Positions 8,002-15,226 of a stretch of DNA of 52,355 nt are shown here, piece by piece; the first letter of the stretch is position 1; each line of letters starts with the position of its first letter. Origin of the DNA: Algoriphagus alkaliphilus (GTDB lineage: Bacteria > Bacteroidota > Bacteroidia > Cytophagales > Cyclobacteriaceae). Location: positions 1 to 52,355 of the forward strand of contig NZ_FMXE01000035.1 in the NCBI RefSeq assembly GCF_900103735.1, in the 5' to 3' direction. A model generated the notes under the pieces. It had not been told where the DNA came from and did not search any database. It saw only the letters and a list, made by a program, of their open reading frames with translations. Position numbers and translations under genes: made by a program.

Positions 8002-8019
8002 AGGTAATAAACTTAATCT

Positions 8020-8090
8020 TCGGCTAAAGCCCCGTAATGACAATAATCCATTAAGGAATGGGCTTTAGCCACATTCCTATTCATAAACCT
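8020..8090. repeat. Doublet of GGCTAAAGCC palindromes, copy 2
   Basis: Palindromic cores near 8022-8033 and 8059-8071 followed by CATTCCTATTCAT. The arrangement, spacing and trailing sequence match the doublet at 1501-1567. Confidence 0.7.
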
Positions 8091-8132
8091 GAATTTCAAT
8101 TGGATTTCACATAGGCCAATGTTGAAGTTAAT

Positions 8133-8180
8133 CAAATCCGCGTCGATCTGCGTCTTTTTCTGCGCCAATCTGCGGGAAAC
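8133..8180. repeat. ATCTGYG-type dispersed repeat, copy 2
   Basis: Shares a run of exactly 20 bases (8167-8186) with 16585-16604 beside the tRNA cluster, including the A-tract that leads into the hairpin at both sites. Confidence 0.65.
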
Positions 8181-8210
8181 AAAAAACGGCTGAATCTCTC
8201 CAGCCGCTCC
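8181..8210 (-). terminator. Orphan minus-strand terminator
   Basis: Hairpin CGGCTG/CAGCCG followed on the minus strand by a run of T. No minus-strand gene precedes it: the RAYT gene is on the plus strand. It resembles the terminators after the tRNA-Val pair and 5S rRNA and carries the same flanking repeat. Confidence 0.5.
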
Positions 8211-8213
8211 CCC

Positions 8214-8245
8214 GACCTTTGAGGTTTTCAAAAACCTCGAAGGTC
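8214..8245. repeat. RAYT-associated palindrome 1 (CCTTCGAGGT family)
   Basis: Arms 8214-8227 and 8232-8245 (14 bp, one mismatch) around a 4-base loop, 57 bases upstream of the RAYT start. Confidence 0.75.
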
Positions 8246-8301
8246 TAATCCAAAAGCAAAATTTCTTAAATTTAAAGTCAGACTTGATAACTTTTTAAAA
8301 G

Positions 8302-8865
8302 ATGAACTCAGATAGTTTACAACCAGGAGAATTTTATCACATTTTTTCGAGAACGATTGGAAGCGAGCTCCTATTCCGTTCAGATGAAAATTATTCTTTT
8401 TTCCTTAAAAAGTATCTAGTGTACTGTGAAGAGCAATTTTTAACATTTGCCTATTGCTTGTTACCTAACCATTTTCATTTCCTTGTTCAGGTAAAGGAAA
8501 ACACTACTTCCGAACAGGCCCTATCGTCAATTTCCAATTTTCTAAATTCCTATTCAAAATCATACAATAAATTGTACGAAAGACACGGCGGATTATTTCA
8601 AAGAAAATTCAAAAGAAAGAAAATTGACCACGAAAGCTACCTAACTCAGGTGGTAATTTATATTCATCAAAATCCAAGTAAACATGGAATTACGACGGAA
8701 TTTAAAAAATGGAAATACTCCTCCTATCAAGCATTAATGTCCTCTAAACCAACGAAGCTTGGAAGAGAATACATTCTTGATTGGTTTGGTGGAATAGATC
8801 AATTTCAAAAAGATCATCAATCAACGACTAATCTTAGGTTACCAATAGAATTTTCATTGGAATAG
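8302..8865 (+). CDS. REP-associated tyrosine transposase (RAYT, Y1/HUH family)
   Basis: A 187-residue single-domain HUH endonuclease. The metal-binding HUH motif is HFH at residues 57-59 (LLPNHFHFLVQV) and the nucleophilic tyrosine is Tyr120 in YIHQNPSKHG; WKYSSY follows, as in TnpA_REP proteins. Such enzymes cleave and rejoin single-stranded REP palindromes and are usually domesticated single-copy genes. Here palindromes with a shared CCTTCGAGGT core lie 57 bases upstream and at three places downstream before fabG. Both catalytic motifs are intact, so it is probably active. The codon usage is AT-richer than its neighbours, consistent with transfer. Confidence 0.93.
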   Translation: MNSDSLQPGEFYHIFSRTIGSELLFRSDENYSFFLKKYLVYCEEQFLTFAYCLLPNHFHFLVQVKENTTSEQALSSISNFLNSYSKSYNKLYERHGGLFQRKFKRKKIDHESYLTQVVIYIHQNPSKHGITTEFKKWKYSSYQALMSSKPTKLGREYILDWFGGIDQFQKDHQSTTNLRLPIEFSLE

Positions 8866-8879
8866 AAGAACTAAAAAAT

Positions 8880-8912
8880 CTCGAAGGTCTCTTTGAATTT
8901 AGAACCTTCGAG
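8880..8912. repeat. RAYT-associated palindrome 2
   Basis: CTCGAAGGT (8880-8888) and ACCTTCGAG (8904-8912), 15 bases after the RAYT stop. Confidence 0.75.
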
Positions 8913-8942
8913 GTCTAGTTGAGATGTTTGAGATTTCTAAAA

Positions 8943-8978
8943 AACCTCGAAGGTTCATTGTTTAAAAAAACCTTCGAG
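8943..8978. repeat. RAYT-associated palindrome 3
   Basis: AACCTCGAAGGTT at 8943-8955 pairs with AACCTTCGAG at 8969-8978; same core as palindromes 1 and 2. Confidence 0.7.
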
Positions 8979-9001
8979 TCCGCCGCGGCGGACTCAAAGG
9001 T
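8970..9001. repeat. RAYT-associated palindrome 4 with GC-rich centre
   Basis: A 32-bp palindrome with one mismatch and no loop. The middle 20 bp (8976-8995, GAGTCCGCCG and its complement) are perfect. The last base is the first base of the fabG stop codon. It may double as the fabG terminator. Confidence 0.75.
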
Positions 9002-9747
9002 TAAGTATACATCGCCCCATTCACGTGAAGCACCTGCCCTGAGATATAGCTACTCATATCCGACGCCAAAAAGACACAGGCATTGGCCACTTCTTCCGGC
9101 TGACCACCACGCTTCATCGGGATTCCGTCTCTCCAACCTTGCACCGTCTTTTCATCCAAAGCTCCCGTCATTTCAGTTTCTATAAATCCCGGTGCCACGG
9201 CATTACATCTGATATTTCTTGATCCTAGTTCCAAAGCCACCGACTTCGTAAATCCGATAATTCCAGCTTTCGAAGCTGCATAGTTTGCCTGACCGGCATT
9301 TCCTTTCACCCCGACTACGGAAGTCATGTTGATGATCGAACCGGCCTTTGCTTTCATCATCGTGCGGGAAGCTGCCTTCACCGTGTTAAAGCAGGATTTG
9401 AGATTCACATTCATGATTTCGTCCCAAGCTTCCTCAGTCATGCGCATCAGAAGGTTGTCGCGGGTGATGCCGGCATTGTTGACCAAAATGTCCAAGGCAC
9501 CAAAGTCAGCTACCACGTCATTAATTAATTGCTCAGCAGCTTTGAAGTCAGATGCATCGGATCGATAGCCTTTCGCCTTTACTCCAAAAGCCTCCAATTC
9601 GGCTTCAAGCGCCTGTCCTTTTTCCACACTGGACAAAAAAGTGAATGCGACATTTGCACCTTCCAATGCAAATCGAATCGCAATTGATCTTCCAATTCCC
9701 TTTGAAGCTCCTGTCACCAATGCGGTTTTTCCTGCGAGTAATCCCAT
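9001..9747 (-). CDS. fabG: 3-oxoacyl-[acyl-carrier-protein] reductase
   Basis: A 248-residue short-chain dehydrogenase that reduces 3-oxoacyl-ACP with NADPH in fatty-acid elongation. The cofactor motif is TGASKGIG at 12-19, NNAG at 90-93, the catalytic set Asn113/115, Ser143, Tyr156 and Lys160 (YAASK). VAPGFIETEMT and the C-terminal SSYISGQVLHVNGAMY are typical of FabG. It is not beside other fatty-acid genes. A TAnnTTTG box at 9770-9777 precedes the start by about 22 bases. Other SDR functions cannot be excluded, but the C-terminal signature favours FabG. Confidence 0.92.
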   Translation of the reverse strand: MGLLAGKTALVTGASKGIGRSIAIRFALEGANVAFTFLSSVEKGQALEAELEAFGVKAKGYRSDASDFKAAEQLINDVVADFGALDILVNNAGITRDNLLMRMTEEAWDEIMNVNLKSCFNTVKAASRTMMKAKAGSIINMTSVVGVKGNAGQANYAASKAGIIGFTKSVALELGSRNIRCNAVAPGFIETEMTGALDEKTVQGWRDGIPMKRGGQPEEVANACVFLASDMSSYISGQVLHVNGAMYT

Positions 9748-9769
9748 GAAGTGTAAAATTTTGTTTGGC

Positions 9770-9777
9770 CAAAAATA
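9770..9777 (-). promoter_or_regulatory. -7 promoter box of fabG
   Basis: Minus-strand TATTTTTG, an exact match to TAnnTTTG, 22 bases upstream of the fabG ATG. Confidence 0.65.
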
Positions 9778-9918
9778 GAAAAAAAGCTTAGAATTCTGCT
9801 TTTCTGAAATTCACAAAATTGGTTTTAGATTGAAAACCAAGGTATTAAATCTCCAAAAATTGATTCCGCAAAATTTAAGTCGGAGGATTAATGATTTGTT
9901 AAAATTTTCCTCTAAAAA

Positions 9919-9940
9919 GCTTAAATAATTCAGTTTAAGC
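9919..9940. promoter_or_regulatory. Short inverted repeat upstream of lpdA
   Basis: GCTTAAA (9919-9925) and TTTAAGC (9934-9940), perfect 7-bp arms, about 60 bases upstream of the lpdA -7 box. Possible operator. Confidence 0.3.
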
Positions 9941-9997
9941 GGCTTTTGAAGGAAAAGGCATGTCGGAAATCCAATTTTTTTCTGAAGGCAAAAGGCC

Positions 9998-10005
9998 TAT
10001 TTTTG
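9998..10005 (+). promoter_or_regulatory. -7 promoter box of lpdA
   Basis: TATTTTTG, exact TAnnTTTG, 35 bases before the ATG. A T-rich stretch occupies the -33 area. Confidence 0.65.
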
Positions 10006-10040
10006 CAGAGTTTCAATTTGTAATCAAACAAGAATAAGAT

Positions 10041-11438
10041 ATGTCTTCGACAAAATTTGACTTGATCGTGCTGGGAAGTGGACCTGGAGGCTATGTGGCC
10101 GCGATTCGCGCTTCTCAACTCGGACTGAAAACCGCCATCGTAGAAGCTGCCGAATTGGGTGGCATTTGCCTCAATTGGGGTTGTATCCCAACCAAAGCCT
10201 TGCTGAAAAGCGCGCAGGTTTTTGAATACATCAATCATGCTGCCGATTATGGTATTTCGATCAAAGGTGCTGAGGCAGATTTCTCCGGAATGGTCAAGAG
10301 AAGCCGAGGTGTAGCCGATGGCATGAGCAAGGGAGTTCAGTTTTTGATGAAGAAAAATAAAATCGAGATCATCACGGGTTGGGGTAAAATCCAGCCTGGT
10401 AAAAAGGTGGAAGTAGCAGGTGCAGATGGCAAGAAAACAGTTTATGCCGCGGATAATATTATCATCGCTACCGGTGCCCGATCCAGGGAACTACCATCAA
10501 TGAAGATTGACGATAAAAAAATCATTGGCTACCGAAAAGCGATGACGCTGGAAAAACAGCCAAAAACCATGGTTGTCGTAGGTTCAGGTGCTATCGGTGC
10601 GGAGTTTGCCTATTTCTATAATTCCATTGGCACCAAAGTAACTATTGTAGAATACCTAGATCGTATCGTCCCAGTGGAAGATGTGGAAGTTTCCAAGGCT
10701 TTGGAAAAAATCTATAAGAAAGCGGGCATGACCATCATGACTTCTTCGGAAGTGACTGCGGTAGACACCAAAGGAACAGGATGCAAGGTGACGGTAAAAA
10801 CTGCCAAAGGCGAAGAAACCTTGGAGTGTGATGTGGTGCTTTCTGCCGCAGGTGTAGTTTCCAACTTGGAAAATATTGGTTTGGAAGATGTCGGAATTTT
10901 GGTGGAAAAAGGCAAAATCAAAGTTGACGAATATTACAAAACCAATATGCCTGGTTACTATGCCATTGGTGATGTAGTCTCCGGGCCGGCATTGGCCCAC
11001 GTTGCTTCTGCGGAAGGCATTACTTGTGTAGAGAAAATCGCAGGTCACCATCCGGAACCAATCGATTACAACAATATTCCGGGCTGTACTTATTGCTCCC
11101 CGGAAATTGCCTCCGTGGGTTACACCGAAGCAAAAGCAATCGAGGCAGGATACGAAGTGAAAATCGGCAAGTTCCCATTCTCAGCATCAGGAAAAGCTTC
11201 TGCGGCCGGTGCCAAAGATGGATTTGTGAAGTTGGTTTTTGACAAAAAATACGGAGAACTTCTCGGTGCACACATGATTGGGGCAAACGTAACAGAAATG
11301 ATCGCTGAGATCGTTGCAATCCGTAAACTGGAAACTACAGGTCATGAATTGATCAAAACCATCCATCCTCACCCGACTATGTCGGAAGCAATCATGGAAG
11401 CCGCTGCAGCTGCATACGATGAGGTAATTCATCTTTAA
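10041..11438 (+). CDS. lpdA: Dihydrolipoyl dehydrogenase (E3)
   Basis: A 465-residue FAD-dependent disulfide oxidoreductase that reoxidises dihydrolipoamide in 2-oxoacid dehydrogenase and glycine-cleavage complexes. FAD motif GSGPGG at 12-17, redox-active pair Cys43/Cys48 (CLNWGC), second dinucleotide fold VVVGSGAIGAEFA at about 176-188, GYYAIGDV, and the catalytic His in TIHPHPTMSE near the C-terminus. It stands alone between fabG and a sigma factor, so it probably serves several complexes encoded elsewhere. Followed by a strong terminator. Confidence 0.96.
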   Translation: MSSTKFDLIVLGSGPGGYVAAIRASQLGLKTAIVEAAELGGICLNWGCIPTKALLKSAQVFEYINHAADYGISIKGAEADFSGMVKRSRGVADGMSKGVQFLMKKNKIEIITGWGKIQPGKKVEVAGADGKKTVYAADNIIIATGARSRELPSMKIDDKKIIGYRKAMTLEKQPKTMVVVGSGAIGAEFAYFYNSIGTKVTIVEYLDRIVPVEDVEVSKALEKIYKKAGMTIMTSSEVTAVDTKGTGCKVTVKTAKGEETLECDVVLSAAGVVSNLENIGLEDVGILVEKGKIKVDEYYKTNMPGYYAIGDVVSGPALAHVASAEGITCVEKIAGHHPEPIDYNNIPGCTYCSPEIASVGYTEAKAIEAGYEVKIGKFPFSASGKASAAGAKDGFVKLVFDKKYGELLGAHMIGANVTEMIAEIVAIRKLETTGHELIKTIHPHPTMSEAIMEAAAAAYDEVIHL

Positions 11439-11451
11439 TAAAAAATAAAAG

Positions 11452-11490
11452 AACTCTAGGCTGAAACATTCGGCCTAGAGTTTTATTTTT
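11452..11490 (+). terminator. Rho-independent terminator of lpdA
   Basis: Ten-bp perfect stem (AACTCTAGGC with GCCTAGAGTT) followed by TTTATTTTT. Confidence 0.88.
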
Positions 11491-11514
11491 AAGCGTATTC
11501 CACTTCAACCCAAA

Positions 11515-11522
11515 TACTTTTG
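11515..11522 (+). promoter_or_regulatory. -7-like box overlapping the sigma-factor start
   Basis: TACTTTTG matches TAnnTTTG exactly but its last three bases are the TTG start codon of the sigma gene. Either it is fortuitous or the true translation start lies downstream. Confidence 0.35.
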
Positions 11523-12053
11523 CAGGAAGAACAACTCATCGAAGGCTTAAGAGCCCGAGACCGAAAAACGACGGAATATCTCTATGAGAAGTATTCAAGG
11601 GCACTATTTGCGGTTATTGCCCGCATAGTGTCAGATAAGGACATTGCGGAGGAGGTTTTCCACGATGCTTTTATCAAAATCACAAAAAAAATCGACTCCT
11701 ACGAGGAGTCAAAAGGCCGCCTGTACACTTGGATGGCTAATATTTGTCGTAATTCTGCCATAGACAAACTTAGGTCCAAGGAAATATCTCAATCCGGTAA
11801 GACCAACGGAATTGATGACTTCGTATATGGACTTGAAAGTCAGTCAGGGACTATGGAACAGGTAGAGGCGATAGGAGTCAAAGAGTTAATCAATAACCTC
11901 AACGAGGATCAACGATTCATCATCGATCATATCTATTTCAAAGGTTATACGCATTCGGAGGTCTCGGAGGAATTTGATATTCCGCTCGGCACAGTCAAAT
12001 CCCGCGTCAGGGCTGCACTTCAAGTATTAAAAAAGAACTTACACAGAATCTAG
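11520..12053 (+). CDS. ECF-type RNA polymerase sigma factor
   Basis: A 177-residue sigma-70-family protein with only regions 2 and 4. Region 2 spans about 12-85 (YEKYSRALFAVIARIVSDKDIAEEVFHDAFIKI in two pieces, LYTWMANICRNSAIDKLRS). Region 4 spans about 122-172 with FKGYTHSEVSEEF and IPLGTVKSRVRAAL as the -35-binding helix-turn-helix. The first possible start is TTG 11520; no ATG exists before the region 2 core. Its stop overlaps the GTG start of the anti-sigma gene by one base, indicating translational coupling. Targets and signal are unknown. Confidence 0.9.
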   Translation: MQEEQLIEGLRARDRKTTEYLYEKYSRALFAVIARIVSDKDIAEEVFHDAFIKITKKIDSYEESKGRLYTWMANICRNSAIDKLRSKEISQSGKTNGIDDFVYGLESQSGTMEQVEAIGVKELINNLNEDQRFIIDHIYFKGYTHSEVSEEFDIPLGTVKSRVRAALQVLKKNLHRI

Positions 12054-12877
12054 TGGACATCCAATCATACATAGCATCAGGCAAACTGGAACTCTTCCTA
12101 CTGGGGGAGTTAACTGAGCGCGAGCGGGAGGAAGTTCTGGCCTTGGCAAAAACTTATCCTGAAATCCAAAAGGAATTGGATGAGTTGGAGGAAGCAATGT
12201 TTTACTTTGATAACTTGACAGGACCCGAACCTTCCCCTCAGGTAAAAGAAAAAATATTTGCGAACCTAGAGGCTGACTTCAAAAAGGAAGAACCTCTAAA
12301 AGCAGCTCCAGTTACCCCTAAAGAGACCCAAGTTGTCCCACTTTCCCCTTGGAAAAAATTTGCGGTAGCAGCATCTCTTGTGGCATTGCTGGCAAGTGCG
12401 GCAGCGATTTATTTCGCGGGCAAATACTACGACACCGATCAGAAATTCACTGCCCTACTCCTAGATCAGCAAGTGATGGCGGATAACCTGAATCAGGTCA
12501 AGCTTCAATACGAAGAAACGGATTCCCGATTGGATCGCCTGGTCTCTGGCGATTTCAAACGCGTGGAAATGAAAGGCACTGGATTTGAAATGCAGAAAGA
12601 CGCGAAAGTTGACGTCTTCTGGGATCAAAAAGCACAAGAAGTCTTCGTGGCAGTGAATAATTTGAATTCACTGGACGCAGAATCTGATTATCAGCTTTGG
12701 GCGATAGGCAAAGATGGTCCGGTAGGAATTGGTCTAGTCAATCCGGGAGAGAAATTCACCCTTCAACAAATGCAAGCTGTGGCCGAAGCAGGTGCCTTTG
12801 CCATCACCATCGAGCCAAAAGGAGGCTCTAAAGCACCAACACTTGAAAAGTTGGTCGTGCTGGGAGAAGTTGCTTAA
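12053..12877 (+). CDS. Anti-sigma factor, RskA-like
   Basis: A 274-residue membrane protein. The N-terminus (1-95) is cytoplasmic and holds the sigma-binding region (GKLELFLLGELTEREREEVLALA). One transmembrane helix follows at about 103-123, then a short coiled coil (DTDQKFTALLLDQQVMADNL) and a periplasmic RskA C-terminal domain (VFWDQKAQEVFVAVNNL, YQLWAIGKDGPVGIG, GAFAITIEPKGGS). It should hold the upstream sigma factor inactive until regulated proteolysis. It starts at GTG 12053 inside the sigma stop codon, so the two are made in a fixed ratio. Confidence 0.9.
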   Translation: MDIQSYIASGKLELFLLGELTEREREEVLALAKTYPEIQKELDELEEAMFYFDNLTGPEPSPQVKEKIFANLEADFKKEEPLKAAPVTPKETQVVPLSPWKKFAVAASLVALLASAAAIYFAGKYYDTDQKFTALLLDQQVMADNLNQVKLQYEETDSRLDRLVSGDFKRVEMKGTGFEMQKDAKVDVFWDQKAQEVFVAVNNLNSLDAESDYQLWAIGKDGPVGIGLVNPGEKFTLQQMQAVAEAGAFAITIEPKGGSKAPTLEKLVVLGEVA

Positions 12878-12900
12878 TACCTAAAGAACAGAGTTTATCG

Positions 12901-12930
12901 AGCCTGCTTTGCAAAGAGCGGGCTTTTTTC
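12901..12930 (+). terminator. Terminator after the anti-sigma gene
   Basis: Imperfect hairpin (AGCCTGCTTT paired with AAAGAGCGGGCT, one bulge) followed by six T. Confidence 0.7.
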
Positions 12931-12977
12931 ATGCCTTTTGTTGAACTTAGCTTCCCTGAAAGCACTTTTAAAATCCT

Positions 12978-13436
12978 ATGGAACTCCAACTCTCCACTCC
13001 TGCCCTACTCTTCTCTGCCATCACCTTGCTGATGTTGGCTTTCACCAACCGATTTTTGGCCATCGCCACCCTGATTCGTGGCCTGCATAAGAACTACCTA
13101 AAAGAGCCCGATTCAGCCATCATTGTTGAGCAGATTCACAACCTTCGCCGTCGACTGACACTCATCAAAAACATGCAGCTTTTCGGAGTTTTCAGCTTTT
13201 TAATGTGCATCATTTGTATGTATTTGCTCTTCCAAGGTTATACTTCCGCGGCTAATTGGGTATTTGTGGCGAGTATGGGTTCACTTCTTGTATCCTTGAT
13301 GATTTCACTGGTCGAAATCCAGATTTCAACCAAAGCACTCAACCTGGAGCTTTCGGATATGGAGGAAATCTTTCAAAAGCGGGAAAGTAGCTTGGATGTA
13401 TTCTTTAAAAAAGACCCCAAAAAAGATGATGTGTAA
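12978..13436 (+). CDS. DUF2721-family membrane protein
   Basis: A 152-residue protein with three hydrophobic segments (about 8-32, 66-85 and 93-112) and a charged C-terminal tail. The pattern LLFSAITLLMLAFTNRFLAIATLIR followed by a QIHNLRRRLTLIKNMQ helix is characteristic of DUF2721. Function is unknown. It lies 30 bases upstream of the threonine aldolase gene on the same strand and may be co-transcribed. Confidence 0.85.
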   Translation: MELQLSTPALLFSAITLLMLAFTNRFLAIATLIRGLHKNYLKEPDSAIIVEQIHNLRRRLTLIKNMQLFGVFSFLMCIICMYLLFQGYTSAANWVFVASMGSLLVSLMISLVEIQISTKALNLELSDMEEIFQKRESSLDVFFKKDPKKDDV

Positions 13437-13466
13437 AAACAAGTTCAAAATCCAAGTATTTCACCC

Positions 13467-14480
13467 ATGTTGATTGATCTGAGAAGTGACACGGTAACCC
13501 GGCCGACTGCGGGAATGAAGGAAGCCATGTTTACAGCCCCGGTTGGCGATGACGTATTTGGAGAAGATCCGACAGTCAATGCCTTGGAGGAAAAAATCGC
13601 CAAACTCTTTGGAATGGAGGCAGCGCTCTTCTGTCCTTCCGGGACCATGACCAATCAGATCGCAATTCGTCTCCACACACGGATTCAGACCGAGGTGATT
13701 TGCCACCAATATTCTCATATCTACCTCTATGAAGGAGGCGGAATCATGGCGAATTCACATGCTTCTGTAAAACTTCTACCCGGAGAACTGGGAAAAATCT
13801 CTGCTTCACAAATTGCCGATTCCATCAATCCCGATGACGTGCATGCGCCTGAGACTACATTGGTTTCGCTGGAAAACACCATGAACAAAGGAGGAGGAAG
13901 CATCTACACATTAGACGAAATCAAACCTATTCATGCCCTTTGCAAAGAAAAGGGCATCAAGCTTCACCTGGACGGGGCTAGACTCTTCAATGCCTTGGTG
14001 GAGACGGGCGAAAACCCTGCCGATTGGGGTGCTCAGTTTGATACGATTTCTATTTGCTTGAGCAAAGGTTTGGGCTGTCCGATTGGCTCGCTTTTACTAG
14101 GATCAAAAGCAGATATCAAGCAGGCGAGAAAGGTTCGGAAAGTCTTTGGCGGAGGAATGCGACAGGCTGGATTTCTGGCGGCAGCAGGTATTTATGCCTT
14201 GGATCATCAGGTAGAGCGATTGAAAGAAGACCACGCCAGAGCTAGAGCATTGGGAGAAATGCTGGGTAAACTTTCAGTGGTATCAGAAATTTTCCCAGTT
14301 GCAACCAATATTGTGATTGCGAGACTGCAAGGAACGCCTCCGGAGGAATTCATGAAAAAGCTGGCGGAGCAAAATATCAAATCAGTCAAGTTCGGAAAGG
14401 ATCTCGTGCGCTTTGTGACGCACTTGGACTTTGATGATGATCAATTGGAGGAGTTTGGGAAGAGGGTAAGAGAAATTTGA
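13467..14480 (+). CDS. ltaE: Low-specificity L-threonine aldolase
   Basis: A 337-residue fold-type I PLP enzyme that splits threonine or allo-threonine into glycine and acetaldehyde. The N-terminus has the family signature [11 protein letters not shown] and [23 protein letters not shown] follows, then [10 protein letters not shown] with the PLP-binding Asp and the Schiff-base lysine in [10 protein letters not shown] (Lys200). Length is normal. The gene ends in DNA carrying period-7 repeat units, before a toxin-antitoxin pair. Confidence 0.93.
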   Translation: MLIDLRSDTVTRPTAGMKEAMFTAPVGDDVFGEDPTVNALEEKIAKLFGMEAALFCPSGTMTNQIAIRLHTRIQTEVICHQYSHIYLYEGGGIMANSHASVKLLPGELGKISASQIADSINPDDVHAPETTLVSLENTMNKGGGSIYTLDEIKPIHALCKEKGIKLHLDGARLFNALVETGENPADWGAQFDTISICLSKGLGCPIGSLLLGSKADIKQARKVRKVFGGGMRQAGFLAAAGIYALDHQVERLKEDHARARALGEMLGKLSVVSEIFPVATNIVIARLQGTPPEEFMKKLAEQNIKSVKFGKDLVRFVTHLDFDDDQLEEFGKRVREI

Positions 14481-14503
14481 GATTCAGTATTTGAAATTTG
14501 AAA
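14479..14503. repeat. Period-7 degenerate repeat, site 1
   Basis: Successive heptamers GATTCAG TATTTGA AATTTGA AATCAAT, starting at the threonine aldolase stop. On the other strand these read TTTCAAA-type heptads as at 22499-22512. Confidence 0.5.
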
Positions 14504-14508
14504 TCAAT

Positions 14509-14529
14509 TACTAACTTCAAGCGTTAGTA
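14509..14529. promoter_or_regulatory. Possible HigA operator
   Basis: Inverted repeat TACTAAC (14509-14515) and GTTAGTA (14523-14529) with a 7-base spacer, 17 bases before the higB start. The position suits autorepression by the HigA antitoxin. Confidence 0.5.
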
Positions 14530-14545
14530 TCGAAAAACAGAACTA

Positions 14546-14827
14546 GTGATACAATCTTTTGGCGACAAGGAAACAGAGAAAGTTTGGAATGGAATCCGTT
14601 CGGCTAAACTCCCAAATGATATTCAAGAAATTGCAAGAAGAAAACTTAGGATGCTCAATAACTCTCAAAACTTAAATGACTTAAGAATACCACCATCAAA
14701 TCATCTAGAAAAACTCTCAGGAAATTTATCGGGCCAATTTAGTGTCCGCATCAATAAACAATGGCGCATAATATTTACTTGGGAAGGCAATCAATCATTT
14801 GATGTTCAAATAGTGGATTATCATTGA
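14546..14827 (+). CDS. higB: HigB-type toxin (RelE/ParE superfamily)
   Basis: A 93-residue ribosome-dependent mRNA interferase. It shows the HigB start MIQSFGDKETEKVWNG, the middle PNDIQEIARRKLRMLNN and the end FSVRINKQWRIIFTWEG with IVDYH, all as in chromosomal HigB proteins of RelE fold. Starts at GTG 14546. The toxin precedes the antitoxin, the usual order for higBA and the reverse of most toxin-antitoxin pairs. Ten bases separate the two genes. The neighbouring threonine aldolase and rarA are unrelated. Confidence 0.92.
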   Translation: MIQSFGDKETEKVWNGIRSAKLPNDIQEIARRKLRMLNNSQNLNDLRIPPSNHLEKLSGNLSGQFSVRINKQWRIIFTWEGNQSFDVQIVDYH

Positions 14828-14837
14828 TATTAAAATA

Positions 14838-15137
14838 ATGGAAAATCTTAAAAACATCCATCCTGGCGAAATTCTATCGGAGGAATTCTTAAAACCAATG
14901 AAAGTCTCCGCATATAGACTTGCCAAGGAAACTCATATTCCTCAAACTCGCATTTCAGAAATCATTCAGGGAAAAAGAAGGATTACCGCAGATTCAGCGT
15001 TGAGGTTTTCCAAGTTTTTTGGAACCTCCCCGAAATTCTGGCTTGGGCTTCAGGATGATTTTGATTTGGAAGAAGAAAAAACCTCCAAACAGACAGCGAT
15101 TGACTCAATCACCCCATTCAATTATAACCAGGCCTAA
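14838..15137 (+). CDS. higA: HigA antitoxin
   Basis: A 99-residue XRE-family antidote. IHPGEILSEEFLKP opens the protein; the helix-turn-helix is at about 24-50 (SAYRLAKETHIPQTRISEIIQGKR), followed by SKFFGTSPKFWLGLQDDFDL, the family signature. It neutralises HigB and represses its own promoter, probably through the inverted repeat at 14509-14529. The C-terminus overlaps the stem of the terminator that closes the operon. Confidence 0.93.
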   Translation: MENLKNIHPGEILSEEFLKPMKVSAYRLAKETHIPQTRISEIIQGKRRITADSALRFSKFFGTSPKFWLGLQDDFDLEEEKTSKQTAIDSITPFNYNQA

Positions 15138-15152
15138 AAAGGCCTTTTTTTT
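15130..15152 (+). terminator. Rho-independent terminator of higBA
   Basis: AGGCC, loop TAAAAA, GGCCT and eight T; the stop codon of higA forms part of the loop. Confidence 0.85.
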
Positions 15153-15171
15153 ATCCTAATTTGCTCCAAAT

Positions 15172-15221
15172 TTTGAAATTGGCAAGTCTTATGTCTTGCA
15201 TCTAAAGTCTTGTATCTCCTA
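15172..15221. repeat. Period-7 degenerate repeat, site 2 (upstream of rarA)
   Basis: Seven successive heptamers, the clearest being AAGTCTT ATGTCTT GCATCTA AAGTCTT GTATCTC. They end 5 bases before the rarA start codon, so they occupy the 5' leader. Confidence 0.65.
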
Positions 15222-15226
15222 AGAAA

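Larger units (their letters stand above)
7939..8301. other. Repeat-rich intergenic region upstream of the RAYT gene
   Basis: This stretch contains no gene. In order it holds an ATCTGCG-type repeat (7958-8001), the second GGCTAAAGCC doublet (8020-8090), another ATCTGCG-type repeat (8133-8180), an orphan minus-strand terminator (8181-8210) and a RAYT-type palindrome (8214-8245). Confidence 0.75.
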
